Assembly (NCBI GenBank): GCA_964458605.1
Contig: CAYWLS010000017.1
Coordinates: 33,546 to 97,545, forward strand
Source: JBBSNV01 sp964458605
GTDB taxonomy: Bacteria > Pseudomonadota > Alphaproteobacteria > Reyranellales > JAQSWP01
Direction of reading: 5' to 3'
DNA: 64,000 nucleotides
Each line of letters opens with the position of its first letter. Position 1 is the first letter of the stretch. Shown here in pieces: positions 1 to 8,474 of this stretch. The notes beneath the pieces are model-generated. The model made no database searches. It had not been told where the DNA came from and saw only the letters and a program-made list of their open reading frames with translations. Made by a program: the position numbers and the translations under genes.

Positions 1-37
1 GCCGATCGAGCTGGCGGCGGAATTCCGCGACAGCTAA
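1..37 (+). CDS. C-terminal tail of an unidentified gene (partial)
   Basis: Reading from base 2 gives PIELAAEFRDS followed by TAA at 35-37. A perfect 9-bp hairpin with a T-rich downstream stretch starts 31 bases later, which supports a plus-strand gene ending here. Only eleven residues are visible, so no function can be given. The other two plus frames give no convincing protein. Confidence 0.4.
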   Translation, partial: PIELAAEFRDS

Positions 38-68
38 TCCCGCTCAGGAAAACCGGAGCAACCTGGCG

Positions 69-98
69 CGCCGGCGGGTCACACCGCCGGCGTTTGCC
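69..98 (+). terminator. Rho-independent-type terminator after the leftmost gene
   Basis: CGCCGGCGG (69-77) and CCGCCGGCG (84-92) form a perfect 9-bp stem around a 6-base loop and are followed by TTTGCCGTTT. It lies just after the stop at 35-37 and 130 bases before the end of the convergent MFS gene, so it could also stop transcription from that side. Confidence 0.6.
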
Positions 99-230
99 GT
101 TTCGGCGAGGCCATGAATCGTTCCATGCCGTCCCACGATGTGTTGGCGACGATGACCCGGCGCGGTCGGCCTTTCGTCCGAAGCGGGCGACGCTGAAAAC
201 CCGATTGCGGTGCTGGCTTGGAGCGCTGCC

Positions 231-1496
231 TCAAGCCATCGCCAGCCGCGGCCGGGCGGTGCGCAGGGTCAGGAAGGTGGCGATGCTGACCGTGATCAGA
301 TTCCAGGCGATGCCGTTCAGGAAGGCGTAATCGTAGGACAGGGTGAGATCGTAGATCAGCCCCGACAGCCAGCCGCCCAGCGCCATGCCCAGCAGGGTGG
401 CCGTCATGGTCAGGCTGACGCGCGTGCCGGCCTGTTCGGGCGGATAGAGCTCGCGCACGATCAGCGCATAGGCCGGCACGATGCCGCCCTGGAACAGCCC
501 GAACATCGCCGAGGCCACGTAGAGCATGTTGACCGACTGGTTGGGCAGGAAGGCGATCAGGGCGATGCATTGCAGCACCGCGCCCAGCAGCAGGGTGCGC
601 GGTCCGCCGATATGGTCGGAGATCCAGCCGGACACCAGCCGGCTGATGATGCCGAAGCCCAGCATCAGCGACAGCATCTGCGCGCCGCGCTCGGTGCCGT
701 AGCCCAGATCCGCGCACAACGCCACGATATGGACCTGCGGCATCGACATTGCCACGCAGCACGACACGCCGGACAGGCACAGCAGCGCCTGCAGCAGGTT
801 GGGATGCAGGCCCAGCGGCCGGCCGGCATCGACCTTGGCGCGGGGCCGGCCGCTCTCGCGATCGCGCAGCGCCAGCAGGCTGTCGAGACCCGGCGGGGTC
901 GGCCGCAGCAGCCAGGGCAGGGTCAGCATCATGGCGATCGAGAACACGCCGACCACCACATAGCTGTGCCGCCAGCCGGAGGCGGCGGTCATGGGCTCGA
1001 CGATCTGCGGCCAGATCGTGCCGGCCACGTAGTTGCCGCAGGCGACGATCGCCATGGCGATGCCGCGCCGGCGCGTGAACCACAACGAGATGTCGGCCAC
1101 CAGCGGCGCGAAGGTGGTCGAGCAGCCGAAGCCGACCATGAAGCTCGCCAGGCCGAAGGCTAGGATCGAGCCCGCCTGCGACGCGGCCAGGAAGCCGATG
1201 CCCAGGGCAACGCCGCCCAGCAGCAGCGGCGCCACGATGCGCAGGCGGTCCGACAGCACGCCCATCAGCACGCTGCCGCTGCCGAAGCCGATCATGGTCA
1301 GGGTGTAGGGCAGGGAGGCGCCGGTGCGGCCGGTGCCGAAATCGGCCTGCACCTCCGGCAGCACCACCGCCACCACATACATGCCCGCGCTGCCGACCGT
1401 GCCCAGCAGCAGCGACACCAGCATGCGCAACCAGGGATAATAGCGGCGCCGATGCCAGGGGACGGCGTGAGACCCGGCGCGACGCTCAGGCGACAT
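231..1496 (-). CDS. MFS transporter
   Basis: This is a polytopic inner-membrane protein of about 421 residues with about twelve hydrophobic segments, the usual size of a major facilitator. The loop motif after the second helix is visible as GVLSDRLR, and the matching loop in the second half reads GWISDHIGGPRTLL, both typical of proton-coupled MFS carriers. The substrate cannot be told from sequence. ATG at 1496 is preferred, and an in-frame GTG at 1505 would add three residues. No strong ribosome binding site is seen for either. The gene is divergent from the YnjBCD-type operon across 1497-1777 and may share its control region. Confidence 0.85.
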   Translation of the reverse strand: MSPERRAGSHAVPWHRRRYYPWLRMLVSLLLGTVGSAGMYVVAVVLPEVQADFGTGRTGASLPYTLTMIGFGSGSVLMGVLSDRLRIVAPLLLGGVALGIGFLAASQAGSILAFGLASFMVGFGCSTTFAPLVADISLWFTRRRGIAMAIVACGNYVAGTIWPQIVEPMTAASGWRHSYVVVGVFSIAMMLTLPWLLRPTPPGLDSLLALRDRESGRPRAKVDAGRPLGLHPNLLQALLCLSGVSCCVAMSMPQVHIVALCADLGYGTERGAQMLSLMLGFGIISRLVSGWISDHIGGPRTLLLGAVLQCIALIAFLPNQSVNMLYVASAMFGLFQGGIVPAYALIVRELYPPEQAGTRVSLTMTATLLGMALGGWLSGLIYDLTLSYDYAFLNGIAWNLITVSIATFLTLRTARPRLAMA

Positions 1497-1562
1497 GAAC
1501 GGCACGGACGGCGGAGATGTGACGCAAGACGGGCCTCGTTCCTGGGCGAATGATTTTCATTG

Positions 1563-1577
1563 GCGAACCGGGTTCGC
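1563..1577. promoter_or_regulatory. Inverted repeat in MFS/ynjB divergent region
   Basis: GCGAAC (1563-1568) and GTTCGC (1572-1577) are perfect arms around CGG. The site lies about 70 bases upstream of the MFS start and 200 bases upstream of the importer, a reasonable place for an operator. No regulator is known for it. Confidence 0.3.
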
Positions 1578-1687
1578 TCCGGGGCGAAGACTAGCAACTT
1601 ATCGCGAGCGCATCTGCGCCAATTGGGGAAGCGTGCTATCCCGTCCCTGCAGGGCAGGCCGTCAGGTTGCCGGCATGGACCCTCTCT

Positions 1688-1724
1688 AAGAACGGGGAGG
1701 GACGGCAAGAACGGGGAGGACGGC
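1688..1724. repeat. Tandem direct repeat upstream of ynjB-like gene
   Basis: A 19-base unit at 1688-1706 (AAGAACGGGGAGGGACGGC) is followed at once by an 18-base copy at 1707-1724 that lacks one G. It lies in the untranslated leader or promoter of the importer operon, 54 bases before the chosen start. Its role is unknown. Confidence 0.55.
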
Positions 1725-1777
1725 GCCGCCCCTACGGTGCGCCGATCGTTGCGTTCACCAGTCCAGCGGAGGTCGTT

Positions 1778-3004
1778 TTGCTGAAATCTTCTCGCGCGGC
1801 CGTGTTCCTCGCCATCGTCCTGGGTGCGCTGCTGGGCGCGCTGGGTATCGCCGGAACCGCCCAGGCGCAGAGCTGGGACCAAATCCTTGCCGCGGCGCGC
1901 GGCCAGACGGTCTATTTCAATGCCTGGGCGGGCGATCCGCGCACCAACGACTTCATCGCCTATATCGGCGCGGAAGCTGCCAAGCGCTATGGCGTCAAGC
2001 TGCAGCAGGTCAAGCTGAACGACACCGCCGAAGCCGTCACCCGCGTGGTGGCCGAGAAGGCCAATGGCCGCGACCAGGGCGGGTCGGTCGACCTGATCTG
2101 GATCAACGGCCCCAATTTCCTGGCGATGAAGAGCCAGCAGCTCCTGTACGGACCGTTCGCCGAGACATTGCCCAACTATCGCTTGGTCGACACCACGCAC
2201 ACCCAAACCAATCTGATCGACTTCACCATCGCGGTCGACGGTTTCGAGGTGCCGTGGCGCAAGGCGCAGCTGGTGTTCGTCTACGACAGCGCGCGCACGC
2301 CGCTGGCGGGCCTGCCCAAATCGATTCCGGCGATGCTGGACTGGGCCAAGGCCCATCCCGGGCGGTTGACCCATGCCAATGTGCGCAACTACATGGGCGT
2401 GAGCTTCCTGAAGCAGGCGCTGTACGAACTGGTGGCCGATCCCAAGGTGCTGCAGTCGCCCGCCACCGACGCCGATTTCGAATCGGTCGCCGCGCCGCTA
2501 TGGCGCTGGTACGACCAGCTCAAGCCGCTGCTGTGGCGCCAGGGCAGCCAGTTCCCCGAGTCCTACACCGCCCAGCGCCAGTTGCTGGCCGATGGCGAGA
2601 TCGACCTGTCGATCTCGTTCGATCCGGCCGAGGCCGCGGCCGACATCGCCACCGGCGTGCTGCCGAAGACGGCCCGGGTCTATGTGCTCGACCGGGGCAC
2701 CATCGGCAACACCAGCTTCGTCGCCATTCCCTACAACGCCGCGCACAAGGAAGGCGCCATGGTGGTGGCCAACCTGCTGCTCGATCCGGCAATCCAGGCC
2801 CATGCGCAGGATCCCAAGGTGCTGGGCGCCTTCACCGTGCTGGACATGGACAAGCTCTCGCCCGAGCAGCGCAGGGCGTTCGACCGGCCGGCCGACGCGC
2901 CGGGCCTGCCCAGCAACGCCGATCTGCGGACCGCGCTGCTGGAGCCGCACCCGTCCTGGATGACGCGCATCGTTAGCGAATGGGAGAAGCGTTACGTAAA
3001 GTAG
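1778..3004 (+). CDS. ynjB: YnjB-type ABC transporter substrate-binding protein
   Basis: This is the periplasmic solute-binding component of a YnjBCD-type importer, a family whose substrate is not established. The start chosen is TTG at 1778, because GGAGG at 1768-1772 sits five bases upstream and the resulting N-terminus (MLKSSRAAVFLAIV, ending near AQAQS) is a clear signal peptide. The frame is open further upstream to 1667, but that extension is Arg/Gly-rich and puts the signal peptide inside the protein. The mature part has the YnjB-like layout, with an early FNAWAGDPRTNDF segment and WINGPNF. The permease starts four bases after the stop, so the genes form one operon. Confidence 0.8.
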   Translation: MLKSSRAAVFLAIVLGALLGALGIAGTAQAQSWDQILAAARGQTVYFNAWAGDPRTNDFIAYIGAEAAKRYGVKLQQVKLNDTAEAVTRVVAEKANGRDQGGSVDLIWINGPNFLAMKSQQLLYGPFAETLPNYRLVDTTHTQTNLIDFTIAVDGFEVPWRKAQLVFVYDSARTPLAGLPKSIPAMLDWAKAHPGRLTHANVRNYMGVSFLKQALYELVADPKVLQSPATDADFESVAAPLWRWYDQLKPLLWRQGSQFPESYTAQRQLLADGEIDLSISFDPAEAAADIATGVLPKTARVYVLDRGTIGNTSFVAIPYNAAHKEGAMVVANLLLDPAIQAHAQDPKVLGAFTVLDMDKLSPEQRRAFDRPADAPGLPSNADLRTALLEPHPSWMTRIVSEWEKRYVK

Positions 3005-3008
3005 CGCC

Positions 3009-4718
3009 ATGAGCGATTCCCAGCACCCGGCGCGGCTTTCCCTGTTGCGCCTGGCGCCGGCGCTGACGCTTGCGCTGCTGCTGGCGCCGGTGGCGCTGGG
3101 CCTGGCCTGGACGTTGCTGCCGGCCTTCGGCTACCTGCCGGCGATCGGCGGCGAGCGGCTGGGATTGCAGGGCTGGCGGGCCCTGTTTGCGGTGCCCGGC
3201 TTCGGCACGGCGCTGCGCCTGACCCTGGTGAGCGGGCTGCTGACTTCCGTGCTGGCGCTGGCGATCGCCACCGCCTTCTGCGCCTGGCGGGCGACGCGGC
3301 CCGGCCGGCGCGCGCTGGATCGCTTCCTGGCGCCGCTGATGGGCAGCCCGCACTCCGCCGTCGCGCTCGGCCTGGCTTTCCTGATCCTGCCCAGCGGCTG
3401 GCTGGTGCGTCTGGTCTCGCCCTGGCTGACAGGCTTCGACCAGCCGCCGGCCAGCCTGGTGACAGTGCAGGACCCGTGGGGTCTGAGCTTCGTGCTGGGC
3501 CTGCTGCTAAAGGAAGTGCCCTATCTTGTGCTGATGATCATCGCCGCTTCGGCGCAGGTGCCGGTCGAGCGCAGCATGGCCGCGGCGCGGGCGCTCGGCC
3601 AGCGCGGCGCGGTCGCCTGGCTGAAGACGGTGTTCCCGCAGGTCTATCCGCAGATCCGCCTGCCGGTGTTCGCGGTGCTGGCCTTCTCGCTCTCGGCGGT
3701 CGATGTCGGGCTGATCCTGGCGCCGGGCAATCCGCCGCCGCTGGCCCTGCTGGCGGTGCGCTGGTTCTCGAACTACGACTTGGCGCTCTATTTTCCCGCG
3801 GCGGCGGCGGCCAGCCTGCAACTGGCGATCGCGCTGGCGGCGATCGCGCTGTGGTATGGCGCGGAAAAGGCCATCGCTCCGCTTGGCCGCTACTGGATCG
3901 AGCGCGGCGCGGCCGACCGCGGCGCCGGCTGGGCGTTGGGCGGGCTGTCCTCCGTGGCGCTGGCTTTCGGCGCGATGGGATTGCTGGCGCTTTCGGTGAT
4001 GGCGTTGTGGTCCGTCGCCGGCGCATGGCTGTTCCGCGATGCCCTGCCGCAGCGCTTCACCATGGACAACTGGTCGGCGCAGCTCGACCGGGTCGGCGCG
4101 ACGTCGGGCGCGACCCTCGCGGTCGGCCTGACGGCGGTCGCGATCGCCGTGGTGCTGGCGCTGGCCTGCCTGGAGAACGAGCAGCGACGCGGCCTGCGCC
4201 CCGGCGCCCGCGCCCTGTGGCTGCTCTACCTGCCGCTGCTGGTGCCGCAGATCGCGTTCCTGTTCGGCGTGCAAGGTCTGCTGATCCGGCTCGGCATCGA
4301 CGGTTCGCTGGCCGGCGTGGTCTGGGCGCATCTGGTGTTCGTGCTGCCCTATGTGTTCTTGTCTCTGGCCGAGCCCTATCGCGCGCTCGATCCGCGCTAC
4401 GCCGCCAGCGCCGCGGCCCTGGGGGCGACGCCGCTGCGCATCTTCCTGGCCGTCAAGCTGCCGATCCTGCTGCGGCCGATCCTGGTCGCGGCGGCGGTCG
4501 GCTTCGCGGTCAGCGTGGCGCAGTATTTGCCGACCCTGTTCGCCGGCGCCGGCCGCGTCGCCACCCTGACCACCGAGGCGGTCACCCTGGCCAGCGGCGC
4601 CGACCGGCGCGTCATCGGCGTGTTCGTGGTGCTGCAGACCGCCTTGCCGATGATCGTCTACGGCCTGGCGATCGGCCTGCCGCGGCTGGTCTGGCGGAAC
4701 CGCAGGACGCTGCGATGA
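3009..4718 (+). CDS. ynjC: YnjC-type fused ABC permease
   Basis: This 569-residue inner-membrane protein is two binding-protein-dependent permease domains in one chain, as in E. coli YnjC (about 511 residues). Each half carries an EAA-type loop that would dock on the ATPase: AAARALGQRGAVAWLKTVFP near residue 190 and ASAAALGATPLRIFLAVKLP near residue 465. About twelve membrane segments are visible. Its last codons overlap the ATPase start as ATGA at 4715-4718, so translation of the two is probably coupled. Confidence 0.85.
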   Translation: MSDSQHPARLSLLRLAPALTLALLLAPVALGLAWTLLPAFGYLPAIGGERLGLQGWRALFAVPGFGTALRLTLVSGLLTSVLALAIATAFCAWRATRPGRRALDRFLAPLMGSPHSAVALGLAFLILPSGWLVRLVSPWLTGFDQPPASLVTVQDPWGLSFVLGLLLKEVPYLVLMIIAASAQVPVERSMAAARALGQRGAVAWLKTVFPQVYPQIRLPVFAVLAFSLSAVDVGLILAPGNPPPLALLAVRWFSNYDLALYFPAAAAASLQLAIALAAIALWYGAEKAIAPLGRYWIERGAADRGAGWALGGLSSVALAFGAMGLLALSVMALWSVAGAWLFRDALPQRFTMDNWSAQLDRVGATSGATLAVGLTAVAIAVVLALACLENEQRRGLRPGARALWLLYLPLLVPQIAFLFGVQGLLIRLGIDGSLAGVVWAHLVFVLPYVFLSLAEPYRALDPRYAASAAALGATPLRIFLAVKLPILLRPILVAAAVGFAVSVAQYLPTLFAGAGRVATLTTEAVTLASGADRRVIGVFVVLQTALPMIVYGLAIGLPRLVWRNRRTLR

Positions 4719-5404
4719 GCGGCCTGGCGCTCGACGATATACGCATCGCCTTGCGCGGCAGCGGCCAGCGCCTGCTCGACGGGCTGTCGCTGAACATCGC
4801 GCCGGGCCAGGTGCTGACCGTAATGGGACCGAGCGGTTCGGGCAAGTCGACCCTGATCGCCTTCGTCGGGGGCTTTCTCGATCGCGGCAGCTTCACGGCC
4901 GATGGCCGGGTGAGGCTCGACGGACAGGATCTGCTGGCATTGCCCGCCGAGCAGCGCCATGTCGGCGTGCTGTTCCAGGAGCCGGTGCTGTTTCCGCATC
5001 TGTCGGTGGGCGGCAATCTGCTGTTCGGCCTGCCGCGCAGCCGCTTGGCCAGCCGTGCCGATCGCCAGGCGGCGGTCGGCGCGGCGCTGGCCAGCGCCGG
5101 GCTCGAGGGCTTCGCCGAGCGCGATCCGGCCACCCTGTCGGGCGGGCAGCGGGCGCGGGTGGCGCTGTTGCGAACCCTGCTGGCCCAGCCGCGCGCCCTG
5201 CTGCTCGATGAGCCTTTCGGCAAGCTCGATGCCGCCTTGCGGGCGGAATTCCGTGCCCTGGTCTTCGCCCGCGCCCGCGAGCGGGGCCTTCCCACCCTGC
5301 TGGTGACGCATGAGCGCAGCGACGCCGAGGCGGCACAGGGTCCCGTCGTCGACCTGGCCGGCCACGGCATATCGGACGAGCTGCGCGCGCCTCAAGGCGC
5401 GTGA
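4715..5404 (+). CDS. ynjD: YnjD-type ABC transporter ATP-binding protein
   Basis: This cytoplasmic ATPase subunit (229 residues) powers the YnjBC importer. Walker A is GPSGSGKS near residues 39-46, the Q-loop region is VGVLFQEPVLFPHLS, the ABC signature is LSGGQRARVALLR and Walker B is LLLDEPFGKLD, followed by a switch histidine in LLVTHERSDAE. The start is the ATG that overlaps the permease stop. The length matches E. coli YnjD (217), without an extra C-terminal regulatory domain. The transported substrate is unknown. Confidence 0.87.
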   Translation: MSGLALDDIRIALRGSGQRLLDGLSLNIAPGQVLTVMGPSGSGKSTLIAFVGGFLDRGSFTADGRVRLDGQDLLALPAEQRHVGVLFQEPVLFPHLSVGGNLLFGLPRSRLASRADRQAAVGAALASAGLEGFAERDPATLSGGQRARVALLRTLLAQPRALLLDEPFGKLDAALRAEFRALVFARARERGLPTLLVTHERSDAEAAQGPVVDLAGHGISDELRAPQGA

Positions 5405-5456
5405 AGGCGATTGTTCTACCGTTTTCGTGCCCCGGTCGCGGCGCTAAAATCAGCAG

Positions 5457-6032
5457 ATGTCGCTGTCGCGCCTTCTCGGGGAAGTCCATGCCTGCCGTCT
5501 GTGTGCCGGGAGCCTTCCGCTCGGGCCGCGCCCGGTGCTGCAACTGGGCGCCACGGCGCGCCTGCTGATCGTCGGTCAGGCGCCCGGCAGCAAGGTGCAT
5601 GAGAGCGGCGTGCCGTGGGACGATCGCAGCGGCGAACGCCTGCGCGACTGGACCGGCCTTGGCGAGGACGAATTCCGCAATCCCGCCAAGGTCGCGATCC
5701 TTCCCATGGGCTTCTGCTATCCCGGCGCCGGCCGCAGCGGCGACAATCCGCCCCGGCCCGAATGTGCGCCGCGCTGGCATGCGGCGCTGCTGGCGCATAT
5801 GCCGCGGCGGCAGCTCACCCTGCTGGTCGGCCAATACGCCCAGCGCCGCTATCTTGGCGTGCAGCGCCAGGCCTCGCTGACCGAAACGGTGCGGCAGTTC
5901 GAGCGGTACCTGCCGGACTATTTCCCGCTGCCGCATCCAAGCTGGCGCAGCACCCTGTGGATGCAGCGCAATCCCTGGTTCGAGCGCGACGCGCTGCCGG
6001 CCTTGCGCCAGGCCGTGCATCGGCTGCTATGA
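5457..6032 (+). CDS. Uracil-DNA glycosylase family protein, Fe-S type
   Basis: This 191-residue protein belongs to the UDG superfamily branch with family 4/5-type iron-sulfur enzymes, which remove uracil or deaminated bases from DNA. Four cysteines at 13, 16, 87 and 103 give the C-x2-C...C...C pattern of 4Fe-4S UDGs. Motif GQAPG at 40-44 corresponds to the GEAPG catalytic loop with Glu replaced by Gln, and PHPS near residue 157 is the second DNA-contact loop. The Gln replacement makes true uracil excision uncertain. It stands alone, 53 bases after the importer operon. Confidence 0.75.
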   Translation: MSLSRLLGEVHACRLCAGSLPLGPRPVLQLGATARLLIVGQAPGSKVHESGVPWDDRSGERLRDWTGLGEDEFRNPAKVAILPMGFCYPGAGRSGDNPPRPECAPRWHAALLAHMPRRQLTLLVGQYAQRRYLGVQRQASLTETVRQFERYLPDYFPLPHPSWRSTLWMQRNPWFERDALPALRQAVHRLL

Positions 6033-6060
6033 TGCGATCAAACGCCAACAGGAGGACGCC

Positions 6061-6681
6061 ATGAGCCAGGCCCAGCACAAGCCGGCGATCGCCAATACCG
6101 TGGCCGCGCGGCGCGCCGCGGCGGTCGCGGCCACCGTCGGCCGTATCCGTGAAATCGAGCAGCGCGAGGGCATCACCCGGGACGCGCTGGCCAGGATCAA
6201 GCAGGAGTTGATGGCGCTGGCGGCGCAGCAGGAACTGTTTCCGGCGGAGGATTTCCCGCTGCCGGCGCCGGGCGCCAAGGCCAATTCCTGCCTCTACCGG
6301 CTGTCGGAAGACGACGACCACCGTTTCGCGCTCTACGCCAACTCCGCCCGCGCCGAGGTCAACAGTCCGGTGCACAACCACACCACCTGGGCAGTGATCG
6401 TGGGCGTGCGCGGCGAGGAGGAGAATCGGTTCCATAAGCGCGACGCGGCGCAGGGCACGGTACAGACCGGCGGCGAGGTGGTGCGCCAGGGCTCGGGCGT
6501 GGCCTTCATGCCCGACGACCTGCATTCGATCCATATCAAGGGGCCGGCGCAGGTGCTCAATTTCCACATGTACGGGCGCGGGCTGGAGCAGTTGCACAGC
6601 CGCGAGTTCTACGACGTCAAGCAAAACGGCTGGCGCGTGTTCCCGGCGCATAGCGACATTCGCGAGGCCCGTCCGGCCTGA
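6061..6681 (+). CDS. Cysteine/thiol dioxygenase-like cupin
   Basis: This 206-residue protein resembles the cysteine dioxygenase family, which uses Fe(II) and O2 to turn a thiol into a sulfinic acid. The PVHNHTTWAVIVGVRG segment (residues about 102-117) supplies two histidine ligands, and DLHSIH near 153-158 supplies the third, matching the three-His site of CDO. A helical N-terminal extension of about 70 residues precedes the cupin. AGGAGG-like bases (CAGGAGGACGCC) precede the ATG. The rhodanese gene follows after 31 bases, so the pair likely forms a sulfur-oxidation operon. Cysteine, 3-mercaptopropionate or another thiol could be the substrate. Confidence 0.75.
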   Translation: MSQAQHKPAIANTVAARRAAAVAATVGRIREIEQREGITRDALARIKQELMALAAQQELFPAEDFPLPAPGAKANSCLYRLSEDDDHRFALYANSARAEVNSPVHNHTTWAVIVGVRGEEENRFHKRDAAQGTVQTGGEVVRQGSGVAFMPDDLHSIHIKGPAQVLNFHMYGRGLEQLHSREFYDVKQNGWRVFPAHSDIREARPA

Positions 6682-6712
6682 TTTCAATTTCGTTCGACAG
6701 AGGAAGCGGCAG

Positions 6713-8308
6713 ATGAAGCAGATCGATGCCGCGCAGCTCAAGGCGATGCTGCGCGATGGGAAGGAATTGGCGCTGATCGACGTGCGCGAGGAGGGCGTGT
6801 TCTCCGAAGCGCATGCGCTATACGCCTGCTCGATCCCGCTGAGCCGGCTGGAGATCGACATCGAGCGGCTGGTGCCGCGCAAGACCACGCGGGTCGTGCT
6901 GATGGACGAAGGCGATGCGGCCGAACCGCTGGCGCGCGATGCCGCGACGCGCATCGCGGCCATCGGATATGGCGAGGTTGCCGTGCTCGACGGCGGCATG
7001 AAGGCCTGGCGCGCCGCCGACTACGTGGTCTTCTCCGGCGTCAACGTGCCCAGCAAGGCGTTCGGCGAGTTCGTCGAGCAGACCTATCACACGCCGCACA
7101 TTTCCGCCAAAGATCTCAAGGCGAAGATGGATCGCGGCGAGAAGCTGGTTATCCTCGACTCGCGGCCGATCGACGAGTTCCGCCGCATGCACATTCCCAC
7201 CGGCATCGATTCGCCCGGCGCCGAGCTGGCCTATCGCGTGCACGATGTCGCGCCCGATCCCGACACGCTGGTGGTCGTGAACTGCGCCGGCCGCACCCGC
7301 AGCATCATCGGCGCCCAGTCGCTGATCAACGCCGGCATTCCCAACAAGGTGATGGCGCTGGAGAACGGCACCATGGGCTGGCAGCTGGCGGGCCAGGAAC
7401 TGGCCAATGGCGAGGATCATCGCCGCGCGCCGTTGCCGACCAAGGAGGGTCTGGCCAAGGCCAGGGCGGCGGGCGAGCGGGTCGCCAAGCGCTTCGGCGT
7501 GCAGTTCATCGACCAGGCGACCCTGGCGCAATGGCAGAAGGAGCGCGACAGCTGCAACCTGTTCGTGCTCGATGTGCGCTCGCCGGAGGAATATGCCGAA
7601 GGCCATCTGCCCGACAGCGACAACGCGCCGGGCGGCCAGCTGGTGCAGGCGACCGACGAATATGTCGGGGTGCGTCATGCCCGCATCGTGCTGGTCGACG
7701 ACACCGAGGTGCGCGCCATCATGACGGCATCCTGGCTGGTGCAGATGGGCTGGGAGCAGGTGCGGGTGCTGAAGGGCGGGCTGGGCGGCATGGTCCAGAC
7801 CAAAGACCTGCCCAGGCGCTCGGTCAAACTGCCGGCGGTCGAGACCATCACGCTGGCGGCGCTGAACGGCCGGCTCGACGATGGCGCGCTGGCGCTGCTT
7901 GATCTGGGCTCGAGCGTGCGCTTCCGCGCCCAGCACCTGCCCGGCGCTTGGTGGGGCGTGCGTTCGCGGCTGAAGCAGGCGATGGACAAGATTCCGCAGG
8001 TCAAGGAGCTGGTGCTGGTATCGCCGGACGATCGCGTGGCGCGGCTGGCCGCGCCCGAAGCCAAGGCGCTGCGTCCGGGTCTGGCGGTGAAAGTGCTGGA
8101 AGGCGGCAGTCGCGCCTGGTTCGCCGCCGGCCTGCCGACCGAGAGCGGCATGACGCGCGCCACCACCCAGACCAACGACGTCTGGTACAAGCCTTACGAG
8201 AATCGCGACGCGCTGGAGCAGAGCATGCGCGATTACATCACCTGGGAACTGGCGCTGGTACCGCAGGTCGAACGTGACGGGGACGCCAAGTTTTTGCGCT
8301 TCCCGTAA
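6713..8308 (+). CDS. Four-domain rhodanese-like sulfurtransferase
   Basis: This 531-residue protein is built of four rhodanese-like modules (about 1-110, 120-235, 265-375 and 385-490). Each has the LxDVR- or LDSRP-like strand followed by an E-F..H.P element. Only module 2 carries the catalytic loop cysteine (C191 in NCAGRTR). The equivalent loops in modules 1, 3 and 4 read MDEGDAA, VDDTEVRA and SPDDRVA and cannot form a persulfide. This suggests one active and three structural or binding modules. It sits directly downstream of the thiol dioxygenase, so it may handle the sulfane or sulfite products of that reaction. The start follows GAGGAAGCGGCAG. Confidence 0.8.
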   Translation: MKQIDAAQLKAMLRDGKELALIDVREEGVFSEAHALYACSIPLSRLEIDIERLVPRKTTRVVLMDEGDAAEPLARDAATRIAAIGYGEVAVLDGGMKAWRAADYVVFSGVNVPSKAFGEFVEQTYHTPHISAKDLKAKMDRGEKLVILDSRPIDEFRRMHIPTGIDSPGAELAYRVHDVAPDPDTLVVVNCAGRTRSIIGAQSLINAGIPNKVMALENGTMGWQLAGQELANGEDHRRAPLPTKEGLAKARAAGERVAKRFGVQFIDQATLAQWQKERDSCNLFVLDVRSPEEYAEGHLPDSDNAPGGQLVQATDEYVGVRHARIVLVDDTEVRAIMTASWLVQMGWEQVRVLKGGLGGMVQTKDLPRRSVKLPAVETITLAALNGRLDDGALALLDLGSSVRFRAQHLPGAWWGVRSRLKQAMDKIPQVKELVLVSPDDRVARLAAPEAKALRPGLAVKVLEGGSRAWFAAGLPTESGMTRATTQTNDVWYKPYENRDALEQSMRDYITWELALVPQVERDGDAKFLRFP

Positions 8309-8474
8309 ACGATCGGATTAATAGGCCCCGGGATTTTAATAAGTAGCAAAAAGGGATGTATTATAAATACCTATTACGAATGTAACTGCTGCTATACCGA
8401 CGTATATAACGTCTCTATAGTCTCCCGCCGTGACGACCGTCTGGCCGGTCGTCAAACGGCGAGGGGAGAGCGAC
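8309..8474 (+). promoter_or_regulatory. AT-rich promoter/leader region with three palindromes
   Basis: This 166-base gap contains an AT-rich block (about 8330-8420) that stands out from the GC-rich surroundings. It holds two short palindromes, GTATT-ATA-AATAC at 8358-8370 and GACGT-ATATA-ACGTC at 8399-8413. A perfect 9-bp stem follows at 8431-8454 (TGACGACCG, six-base loop, CGGTCGTCA). The last hairpin ends just before the ribosome binding site of the next gene. The layout suggests a promoter with operator sites and a structured leader, but the regulator is unknown. Confidence 0.45.

Noticed and set aside
1497..1777. TPP-type or other known riboswitch before the YnjBCD-type operon
   Set aside because: No THI-box or other riboswitch core is visible; only a small palindrome and a tandem repeat are present.
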